A model generated the notes under the pieces. The model did no database searches, had not been told where the DNA came from, and worked only from the letters and a program-made list of their open reading frames with translations. Shown here piece after piece: positions 22,909 through 28,108 of a DNA stretch of 28,108 bases (positions are counted from its first letter, which is position 1; each line of letters opens with the position of its first letter). Source of the DNA: JBICHM01 sp043101835 (GTDB lineage Bacteria; Planctomycetota; Phycisphaerae; Phycisphaerales; UBA1924); NCBI GenBank assembly GCA_043101835.1, contig JBICHM010000034.1, forward strand, positions 1 to 28,108, written 5' to 3'. Both the position numbers and the translations under genes were made by a program.

Positions 22909-23020
22909 GCCGCGCCCGAGCACGGCACGACGAGCGTTCGAGACCTGGAAGCAGGAGGAGCCGCCTTCGTCCGCTCGTGCGGACACCTCGCTCCTGGCGG
23001 GGGGAGAGGAGGCAGGGGTG

Positions 23021-23806
23021 TTACGCCAGCCTTGCCGCCATCGCGCCGCCGCGCATGCGGGTGCGGTTCATGTAGGCCTGGAGGCTGCGTCCGGGGCAGG
23101 CGGTGGGGGCCAGTTCCTGGTGCGTCTTCACCTCGTGGATGGGGACGCGATATTGGCGCCCGAGGGCGACGACGAGGGCGTCGAGCGCCGCGACCTGGCG
23201 CTGTGTCGGGCTCTGCACCTCGAAGTTGCCGAGGCACATGACGCCGATGTTGCCGGGGTTCTGATTGGCGACATGGGCGCCCTGCCAGTTGAGGGTGCGC
23301 CCCTCCCAGACGCCGCCGGTCGGATCGACGATGTAGTGGTAACCGATGTCGCCCCAACCCTGGTTGTCCTGGTGGAGGCGCCGGATGAGGTCGATGCGCG
23401 CGGCGGCGTCGGCGCGACCGGCGATGCTGACCGGGGGCATGCCGTCGTGGTGAATCGTGATGCGGCGCAGCGGGCTCTGGCGGTCCATGCGCGCGGGCAC
23501 GATGCCGGCGGTCGCCCAGCTGGAGCGAGGGTTGACGCGCAGGGGGCCGAGCGGCGCGGCTTCGGGCTCGCGCGCAGCGGGCGTCGGCGTCGGCTCGGCC
23601 GGCCAGGATCGCATGTTCTGGCTGGGCGACATGGGCACATCGCTGGGCCAGAGCGGGCTGGGCAGCGAGGCGGTGCGCTTGGCGCCTGCGCAGCCGGCGA
23701 GCAGGGCGAGGGCGGCGAGGCCGCCGCCGGCGCGGATGGCGTCGCGGCGCGACAGGGCGCGCGCGTCTGGCGCACGGACGATCAGCGTGTCACGGGCGTC
23801 GGCCAC
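23021..23806 (-). CDS. N-acetylmuramoyl-L-alanine amidase (amidase_2/PGRP type), Tat-lipoprotein signal
   Basis: This zinc amidase is predicted to cleave the bond between muramic acid and the stem peptide of peptidoglycan, outside the cytoplasm. After a signal (SRRDAIRAGGGLAALALLAGC) with a twin-arginine pair and a lipobox Cys comes a Pro-rich linker. The amidase domain follows: RITIHHDGMPP (zinc His), IGYHYIVDPTGGVWEGR, GAHVANQNPGNIGVMCLGNFE and VKTHQELAPTACPGRSL (zinc His and Cys). The start is uncertain. GTG 23806 has GGAG 5 nt upstream and puts the Tat motif near residue 18. ATG 23929 would add 41 residues that overlap a terminator-like hairpin and has no Shine-Dalgarno sequence, so I favour 23806. 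Whether planctomycetal peptidoglycan or foreign muropeptide is the target is open. Confidence 0.83.
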   Translation of the reverse strand: MADARDTLIVRAPDARALSRRDAIRAGGGLAALALLAGCAGAKRTASLPSPLWPSDVPMSPSQNMRSWPAEPTPTPAAREPEAAPLGPLRVNPRSSWATAGIVPARMDRQSPLRRITIHHDGMPPVSIAGRADAAARIDLIRRLHQDNQGWGDIGYHYIVDPTGGVWEGRTLNWQGAHVANQNPGNIGVMCLGNFEVQSPTQRQVAALDALVVALGRQYRVPIHEVKTHQELAPTACPGRSLQAYMNRTRMRGGAMAARLA

Positions 23807-23895
23807 ATCCACTCCATCGGCATGCGGGTCGCGCGGACTCCAGAGGCCTGCGGGCGCCGAGGCCGCGCTTCGGCGACGTGCGGCATCCAACGCAA

Positions 23896-23923
23896 AAGCC
23901 CCCCGGGGAACACCGGAGGGCTT
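23896..23923 (-). terminator. Terminator-like hairpin with T-run on the minus strand
   Basis: On the minus strand AAGCCCTCCGG pairs with CCGGGGGGCTT (11 bp, one G-T pair, 6-base loop) and runs directly into TTTTG. It is the most canonical intrinsic terminator shape in the window, yet no gene ends just upstream of it on that strand. It may end a short RNA or act as an attenuator in the amidase leader. Confidence 0.55.
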
Positions 23924-23971
23924 GAGCATATCGCGCAGGTCGGAGAGGAGGATTCCGATTCCGCAGTTCGT

Positions 23972-24025
23972 ACGACGGGCGGGGGGCGGAGTTCGCGCGA
24001 GGCATGCCCGGTCGTGGATTTTTTT
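23972..24025 (+). terminator. Imperfect hairpin followed by T7 on the plus strand
   Basis: ACGACGGGC (23972-23980) can pair with GCCCGGTCGT (24006-24015) with one bulged base and a 25-nt loop. GGA and seven Ts (24019-24025) follow. No plus-strand gene lies upstream within 1.4 kb, so either it is coincidental or it ends an unannotated RNA. Confidence 0.3.
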
Positions 24026-24101
24026 GTGGCGGTTGCGCTAAGAGCGGGTTTGAATCGTCTTCAAGGGCCTCCCGGAGGGTTGGGAGGCGGTCAGGCGGGG
24101 C

Positions 24102-24107
24102 TACCAT
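24102..24107 (+). promoter_or_regulatory. Candidate -10 element (TACCAT) for the response regulator gene
   Basis: TACCAT would start transcription near 24114, leaving a 33-nt leader with GGCGGAGGG about 5-7 nt before ATG 24147. Confidence 0.45.
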
Positions 24108-24146
24108 CGCGTCCGCTCGATCATCTGAGCTGGCGGAGGGACCCCC

Positions 24147-24959
24147 ATGACGACGCTGCAGGCGAGATCCGCCCCTCGAGCGGACCAGGAGCACGACAGG
24201 CCGGCCGGTCGGGCGCCGGATCCAGCGCGAGGTGACACGGTGTCGAAGGCGGATGTCCTGATCGTCGAGGACGACGCGGAGATCGCGGAGCTGATCCGGT
24301 TCCACGCGGAGCGTGAGGGCTACCGGACGCGCATCGCCCGGAGCGGACGCGATGCGCTCGACCAGGTGCAGAAGCGCCGCCCCGACCTGCTGGTGCTCGA
24401 CATCATGCTGCCCGATCTCGACGGCCTCGAGGTGACCCGGCGCCTGAAGCGCGACGGCGGGACGAGCGGGGTGTCGATTCTGATCGTTTCAGCGCGCGGC
24501 GAGGAGGCGGACATCGTCAGCGGGCTCGAGCTGGGCGCTGACGACTATGTGACCAAGCCCTTCAGCCCGCGCGTGCTGATCGTGCGCGTCCGCAGCCTGC
24601 TTCGCCGGCGCGACGAGGCCCCCGGCGCGCCGGACGCGTCGATGACGCTCGCCGGCGGGCGCCTGGTGATCGATCCCGCCCAGCACACCTGCGAGGTGGG
24701 CGGGGCGCCGGTGCACCTGACGCTGACGGAGTTCCGCCTGCTGCACTTCCTCGCCCAGCGGCCCGGGTTCGTGCGCACGCGCGACCAGATCGTCGCGGCG
24801 GTGCGGGGCGAGGGGACGGTGCTCTCCAGCCGCGCCGTCGATGTGCATGTCGCGAGCCTGCGGCGGAAGCTCGGCGAGCACTCGTGGATGGTTGAGACCG
24901 TGCGCGGCGTCGGCTACCGCTTTGCGCCCGAGCGATCCGACGGGTCGGGCGACGAGTGA
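24147..24959 (+). CDS. phoB: PhoB-like OmpR-family response regulator
   Basis: This 270-residue transcription factor has a receiver domain (VLIVEDDAEIAELI, phosphoacceptor Asp85 in LVLDIMLPDLDG, VSARGEEADIVSGLELGADDY, then TKPFSP) and a C-terminal winged helix (LTLTEFRLLHFLAQRPGFVRTRDQIV, then SSRAVDVHVASLRRKLG and IETVRGVGYRF-like ending). Its neighbours, a PhoR-like kinase and PstS, suggest control of the phosphate-starvation regulon; this is inferred from context. The ATG at 24147 has GGCGGAGGG upstream but adds about 31 low-complexity residues before the receiver domain. GTG 24240 would place the phosphoacceptor at the usual residue 54 and is an alternative. Confidence 0.9.
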   Translation: MTTLQARSAPRADQEHDRPAGRAPDPARGDTVSKADVLIVEDDAEIAELIRFHAEREGYRTRIARSGRDALDQVQKRRPDLLVLDIMLPDLDGLEVTRRLKRDGGTSGVSILIVSARGEEADIVSGLELGADDYVTKPFSPRVLIVRVRSLLRRRDEAPGAPDASMTLAGGRLVIDPAQHTCEVGGAPVHLTLTEFRLLHFLAQRPGFVRTRDQIVAAVRGEGTVLSSRAVDVHVASLRRKLGEHSWMVETVRGVGYRFAPERSDGSGDE

Positions 24960-24983
24960 TCGGGCGCCCGGCGCTCGGTCGGG

Positions 24984-24989
24984 CATAAT
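24984..24989 (+). promoter_or_regulatory. -10 element (CATAAT) of the histidine kinase gene, leaderless layout
   Basis: CATAAT, six bases (CCCTGC), then ATG 24996. It is one base from TATAAT, with the same 6-nt spacing as other leaderless genes here, so the kinase may be expressed partly apart from the regulator 36 bp upstream. Confidence 0.5.
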
Positions 24990-24995
24990 CCCTGC

Positions 24996-26849
24996 ATGAT
25001 CGCCCCACGCCGCCCCGGCGTCATCGCGCGCCTTGGCGTCATCACGCTGCTGGTGGAACTGATTGCCCTGTCGGGGGTGTGGATGCTTTCGGCGCGCGCG
25101 ACGCGCGCGGCGGAGACGGCGGCGCTGGCGTCGTGGTCGGGGGGGTTGATCAGGACGCTCGTCGACGACTACGCGCCGCTGATGCGCGAGGAGCGGCTGG
25201 ACGAACTCCGCACGCGCGTGGCGGCCGACGCGTCGCGCCTCGGCGCACGCCTGACAGTGGCGCGCCTCGACGGCGGGGTGCTGGCCGACAGCGTGGCGGG
25301 CGCCGCACGCGCGGTGTCGATCCGCCACGACCCGGAGGTGGTCCAGGCGCTCGAGGCGGGCGAAGGCGCGGCGGTGCGCGACGGCGTGCGCGAGCGCGAG
25401 GCGGTGTGCGTGGCGCGGCGCTTCGAGCGCGACGGGGCGTCGGGGCTGGTGCGGTACGCGGCGGACGCCTACCCGATGGCCGAAGCACGCCGGCTGGCCT
25501 TCGGGGCGGTGTGGCCCCCGGGGCTCGCGCTGGTCGTCGCGACGGCGGGGCTCTTCTGGTTCGCCGGCGCGAGGATGAGCGCATCGATCCGGCGCATGGA
25601 GCGCGAGGTGAAGGCGGTGGTCGGCGGCGAATTGGCGATGCGCCTCAAGCGCCCGTCGTCGGACGATTTGGCGCCGCTGGCGCGCGCTGTCAACGAGGCG
25701 CTGGACGCGATGCAGGCGGAGATCGACCGCCGGCGCATGAAGCACCGCAAGGCGCGCGCGGTCGTGCGTTCGATGCCCGGCGCGGTGATCGCGCTCGATG
25801 TGGAGCAGCGTGTCCTGAGCGTGAATCGGGCGGGCGAGCGCCTGCTCCAGCTCAAGGAGCGCGCGGTGCGGGGGCGTCTGATCCAAGAGGTCGTGCGCGA
25901 GGCCGAGCTGCACCGGTTCATCCAGGGCGCGTTCGAGACCGAGTCGCCGACGTCTGATGAGTTCGATCTGGATTCCGAGCCTCGCACGACAGTGCAGGCG
26001 GCCAGCCGCACGCTGCGCGACCCCGAGGGCGAGCCGGTGGGGCGCGTCATCGTGCTCCAGGACATCACGATCCTGCGCCGGCTCGAGCGGATGCGCCGCG
26101 ATTTCGCGGCGAACGTGTCGCACGAGCTGCGGACGCCGATCACGAACATCAAGGGCTACATCGAGACGCTGCAGGAAATGCAGGGCGACGACCCCGCGCA
26201 GGCGGCGCGTTTCCTGGCGATCGTGTCGCGGAACGTCGACCGGCTCTCGATGATCGTCGAGGGGATGCTGGACCTTGCGCGCCTGGAGGATCCCGCGGCG
26301 GCGGGCGCGCCGGAGCTGTCCGAAACGCCCGCGAGCGCCGTCATCGACAGCGTGTGCGCGCAGCTTCGGGAGGCGGCCGAGGCGCGGGGTGTGCGCCTCG
26401 ATGTCACGATCGCGCCGGAGGCGCACGCGCGGATGAATGCGCGTCTCATCGAGCAGGCGGTGCAGAACCTGGTGGCGAACGCGATCAAGTACGGGCGCGA
26501 GGGTGGCGCGGTGCGCGTCGGGGCGCAGATGACGACCGATGAAGAGGGGGCCGGCGAGGCGCTCGAGATCGCGGTGGAAGACGACGGCCCGGGCATCGAG
26601 AAGCGACACCAGGAACGGATCTTCGAGCGGTTCTACCGGGCGGATCCGTCGCGCAGTCGCGACGCCGCGGGCGGCGGGGCGGGGCTCGGGCTGGCGATCG
26701 TGAAGCACATCGCGCGTCTGCACGGCGGTCGGGTGGGCGTCACGAGCGCCGTGGGGCAGGGAAGCCGCTTCTGGATGCGGATTCCGGCGGCCGGCCCGCG
26801 TGAGGCGGGCGGCCCCGAGGGGGCGTCGGAGGCCGGCAAAGGGGGGTGA
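24996..26849 (+). CDS. phoR: PhoR-like membrane sensor histidine kinase
   Basis: This 617-residue kinase has a first membrane helix (about residues 7-28, RLGVITLLVELIALSGVWML), a periplasmic region of about 135 residues, a second helix near 167-190, a HAMP-like stretch (LKRPSSDDLAPLARAVNEAL), and a PAS domain from about 255 (VRSMPGAVIALDVEQRVLSV). Then come the H-box VSHELRTPITNIKGYIE with phosphoacceptor His376, the N-box NLVANAIKYGREGG (Asn495), the G1 box EDDGPGIEKRH, the F-box ERFYRADPSRSRDAAGG and the G2 box GAGLGLAIVKHIA. This domain order is that of PhoR, with a periplasmic domain larger than in E. coli PhoR. It lies 36 bp after the regulator gene and before pstS. The phosphate role is inferred from context. 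Confidence 0.92.
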   Translation: MIAPRRPGVIARLGVITLLVELIALSGVWMLSARATRAAETAALASWSGGLIRTLVDDYAPLMREERLDELRTRVAADASRLGARLTVARLDGGVLADSVAGAARAVSIRHDPEVVQALEAGEGAAVRDGVREREAVCVARRFERDGASGLVRYAADAYPMAEARRLAFGAVWPPGLALVVATAGLFWFAGARMSASIRRMEREVKAVVGGELAMRLKRPSSDDLAPLARAVNEALDAMQAEIDRRRMKHRKARAVVRSMPGAVIALDVEQRVLSVNRAGERLLQLKERAVRGRLIQEVVREAELHRFIQGAFETESPTSDEFDLDSEPRTTVQAASRTLRDPEGEPVGRVIVLQDITILRRLERMRRDFAANVSHELRTPITNIKGYIETLQEMQGDDPAQAARFLAIVSRNVDRLSMIVEGMLDLARLEDPAAAGAPELSETPASAVIDSVCAQLREAAEARGVRLDVTIAPEAHARMNARLIEQAVQNLVANAIKYGREGGAVRVGAQMTTDEEGAGEALEIAVEDDGPGIEKRHQERIFERFYRADPSRSRDAAGGGAGLGLAIVKHIARLHGGRVGVTSAVGQGSRFWMRIPAAGPREAGGPEGASEAGKGG

Positions 26850-26911
26850 TCGGCAACCTCAACCGATTGCCACGCGGCGCTAGCGCAATCTTCATGCTCT
26901 GGAGCGAGTCT

Positions 26912-26934
26912 CCCGCTCGAAGCGAGCCAGCGGG
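26912..26934 (+). terminator. Hairpin region between the kinase and pstS
   Basis: CCCGCT (26912-26917) pairs with AGCGGG (26929-26934), and alternatively GCTCG pairs with CGAGC (26915-26927). The two folds exclude each other. It lies 63 bp past the kinase stop, with no T-tract. Confidence 0.25.
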
Positions 26935-26938
26935 CGCG

Positions 26939-26955
26939 CTTTCATTTGGTGTCCT
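26939..26955 (+). promoter_or_regulatory. Weak candidate Pho-box-like site upstream of pstS
   Basis: CTTTCAT (6 of 7 to CTGTCAT) is followed 10 bases on by GTGTCCT (5 of 7). Classical Pho boxes repeat every 11 bases, so this is a weak match, noted because a PhoB-like regulator is encoded just upstream. Confidence 0.2.
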
Positions 26956-26994
26956 CACACCCACCCCCCCACACGATCGAGGGAGATCGAAGAC

Positions 26995-27993
26995 ATGATG
27001 ACGCGTTTCTTCCGCGTTGCTGCCGCTGTTGGTCTTGTCGCGGCGTTCGCCGGCGCTCCGGCGGAGGCCCAGCGTGGTCGCCTGAGCGGCAGCATTGTGA
27101 TTGATGGTTCGTCCACCGTGTACCCGATCACCGAGGCCGTGGCCGAGGAGTTCGCGAGCGTGCAGCCGCGCGTTCGCGTGCAGGTCGGCGTTTCCGGCAC
27201 CGGCGGTGGCTTCAAGAAGTTCGCGGTTGGTGAGACGGACATCTCCGACGCCTCGCGCCCGATCAAGGCGAGCGAACTCGACGCCGCGCGTTCGAACGGC
27301 ATCAACTTCGTCGAGATCCCGGTGGCGTACGACGGTCTTTCGATCATCGTCAGCAAGACCAACACGTTCGTCGATCACCTCACGGTCGAAGAGCTGCAGA
27401 AGATCTACCTCGACGGCATGGGCGGCAAGACCTGGGCGGACATCCGCGCCGGCTGGCCGAACGAGCCGATCGCGCTGTTCAGCCCCGGCACCGACTCGGG
27501 CACCTTTGACTACTTCAAGGAGGTCGTCGCCGGCAAGGACGGCTCGATCCGCAGCGACATGACCGTTTCGGAGGATGACAACGTGCTCGTCCGCGGCGTG
27601 ATCGGCAACGCGAACGCGATCGGCTACTTCGGCGCCGCGTACTACTTCGAGAACATGGACAAGCTCCGCGCGATTCCGATCGTGAACCCGGACACCGGCG
27701 CCAAGGTGCTGCCGACGCCGGAGACGATCGAGGGCGGCGACTACGCCCCCTTCAGCCGCCCGCTGTTCATCTACGTGTCGATGGAGTCGGCGAAGCGTCC
27801 TGAGGTGAAGGCGTTCGTGGACTTCTACCTCGACAACGCCGCGGAGCTTGCCGCGGAAGTCGGCTACGTCGCGCTGCCGTCGTCGGTGTACGAGGCGGCC
27901 CGTCGCGCGTTCGAGACCGGCAAGACCGGCACGCGCTACCTCGACTCGAACGGCGAGAAGGTGCACAAGTCGGTGACCGAGCTCTTCCGTTGA
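26995..27993 (+). CDS. pstS: Phosphate-binding periplasmic protein PstS
   Basis: PstS captures inorganic phosphate in the periplasm for the PstSCAB ABC importer. The 332-residue product has a signal peptide ending AEA before Gln26. Phosphate-binding blocks follow: IVIDGSSTVYPITEAVAEEF, VGVSGTGGGFKKFAVGETDISDASRPIK, FVEIPVAYDGLSIIVSKTN, FSPGTDSGTFDYFKEVVAGKDG and GVIGNANAIGYFGAAYYFEN. Length is typical. ATG 26995 (with another ATG next to it) has GGGAGA 8 nt upstream. Codons such as GTT, GGT and CGT are more common than in neighbours, which suggests strong expression. It stands after the PhoBR-like pair. The pstCAB and phoU genes are not in the window and may follow, or be elsewhere. Confidence 0.95.
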   Translation: MMTRFFRVAAAVGLVAAFAGAPAEAQRGRLSGSIVIDGSSTVYPITEAVAEEFASVQPRVRVQVGVSGTGGGFKKFAVGETDISDASRPIKASELDAARSNGINFVEIPVAYDGLSIIVSKTNTFVDHLTVEELQKIYLDGMGGKTWADIRAGWPNEPIALFSPGTDSGTFDYFKEVVAGKDGSIRSDMTVSEDDNVLVRGVIGNANAIGYFGAAYYFENMDKLRAIPIVNPDTGAKVLPTPETIEGGDYAPFSRPLFIYVSMESAKRPEVKAFVDFYLDNAAELAAEVGYVALPSSVYEAARRAFETGKTGTRYLDSNGEKVHKSVTELFR

Positions 27994-28001
27994 ACACGAT
28001 T

Positions 28002-28018
28002 CGGGTCGTTCTGACCCG
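28002..28018 (+). terminator. Intrinsic terminator after pstS
   Basis: CGGGTC and GACCCG form a 6-bp stem with a 5-base loop, 8 bp past the pstS stop. TTCTGTTT follows directly. Confidence 0.6.
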
Positions 28019-28039
28019 TTCTGTTTGCTGATGACGCGG

Positions 28040-28068
28040 AGCCGCCCCCCGACGCGCGGGGGGCGGCT
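28040..28068 (+). terminator. Strong GC hairpin downstream of pstS
   Basis: AGCCGCCCCCC and GGGGGGCGGCT make an 11-bp perfect stem with a 7-base loop (GACGCGC). A short TCCC run follows, not a real T-tract. Together with the hairpin at 28002 it suggests tandem termination or mRNA 3'-end protection, separating pstS from whatever lies right of the window. Confidence 0.5.
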
Positions 28069-28108
28069 TCCCGCGTTCCTGCGACACGGCGCACGCGGAG
28101 GGGTGTGC

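Larger units (their letters stand above)
23807..24146. other. 340-bp gene-poor region with hairpins and a T-tract
   Basis: No convincing gene is present between the amidase start and the response regulator. The region holds a G/C hairpin with a T-run on the minus strand (23896-23923), a hairpin-like pairing followed by seven Ts on the plus strand (23972-24025), a GCCTCCC/GGGAGGC hairpin (24067-24088) and the regulator's promoter box (24102-24107). TATGCT on the minus strand at 23925-23930 could be an amidase promoter. I see no match to tRNA, SRP RNA or tmRNA. Confidence 0.5.

Noticed and set aside
23930..24110. Possible tRNA, SRP RNA or 6S RNA in the gene-poor spacer
   Set aside because: A TTCAAAC string on the minus strand recalls a T-loop, but the flanking bases do not form the 5-bp stem. 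No SRP tetraloop motif or tmRNA tag-like region was found.
24489..26723. 744-codon minus-strand open frame opposite the regulator and kinase genes
   Set aside because: It is the shadow of two genes with unambiguous two-component motifs.
1..28108. CRISPR arrays, insertion sequences, integrases, phage genes or attachment sites
   Set aside because: No spaced direct repeats, transposase motifs or terminal inverted repeats were seen anywhere. Base composition looks even across the window.

Overview
This 28.1 kb window is a compact, very GC-rich chromosomal segment from what is most likely a member of the Planctomycetota, probably class Phycisphaerae. That placement is an inference. It rests on high GC, a secreted protein with two dockerin-like calcium-loop repeats, cytoplasmic GH57 and GH35-like glycosidase proteins, many genes that look leaderless, and no phage, IS, CRISPR or tRNA signal. 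It reads as ordinary core chromosome rather than an accessory island.

Layout. Positions 1-2263 (minus) hold a likely operon: nfo (endonuclease IV), a TPR lipoprotein, and queF, which is cut by the left edge. Divergently, 2325-3707 encodes an AtoE-type short-chain fatty acid permease, followed by an unrecognised membrane/helical protein (3858-4967). Next come a GH57 alpha-amylase-type enzyme with a DinB-fold protein 25 bp behind it (5071-6871), an M20 amidohydrolase (6906-8111), a short UvrC (8141-9550) and a degenerate HD-GYP protein (9694-10998). Positions 11084-14977 (minus) encode a TolC-family outer-membrane lipoprotein and an HlyD/MacA-type adaptor, with no inner-membrane pump beside them. 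Divergent from these, 15123-17858 is a large GH35-like protein that lacks the catalytic acid/base Glu. It converges on a gpmI-SDR pair (17865-20320, minus). Then follow a small dockerin-like secreted protein (+), a peroxiredoxin (-), a YggS-type PLP protein (+), a four-CxxC zinc-ribbon-like protein (-) and a Tat/lipoprotein amidase (-). The right end is a phosphate-response cluster: PhoB-like regulator, PhoR-like kinase and PstS (24147-27993), with terminators after pstS. The pst permease genes are not in the window.

How the genes relate. Most are independent housekeeping units: DNA repair (nfo, uvrC), queuosine synthesis (queF), glycolysis (gpmI), redox (peroxiredoxin), PLP homeostasis (yggS), polysaccharide turnover (GH57) and phosphate sensing. 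The most striking shared feature is regulatory. Six genes on both strands have a TANNNT (or CATAAT) hexamer ending exactly 6 nt before the start codon, so transcription should begin at or next to the first base of the start codon. Several other genes place a similar hexamer 30-70 nt upstream and then carry a Shine-Dalgarno sequence. Two translation-initiation modes therefore seem to coexist.

I found no convincing new multi-gene defence or biosynthetic system. The best leads are the leaderless promoter architecture, the GH35-like protein with an altered active site, the truncated UvrC, and a 340-bp gene-poor region (23807-24146) with hairpins and T-tracts on opposite strands.
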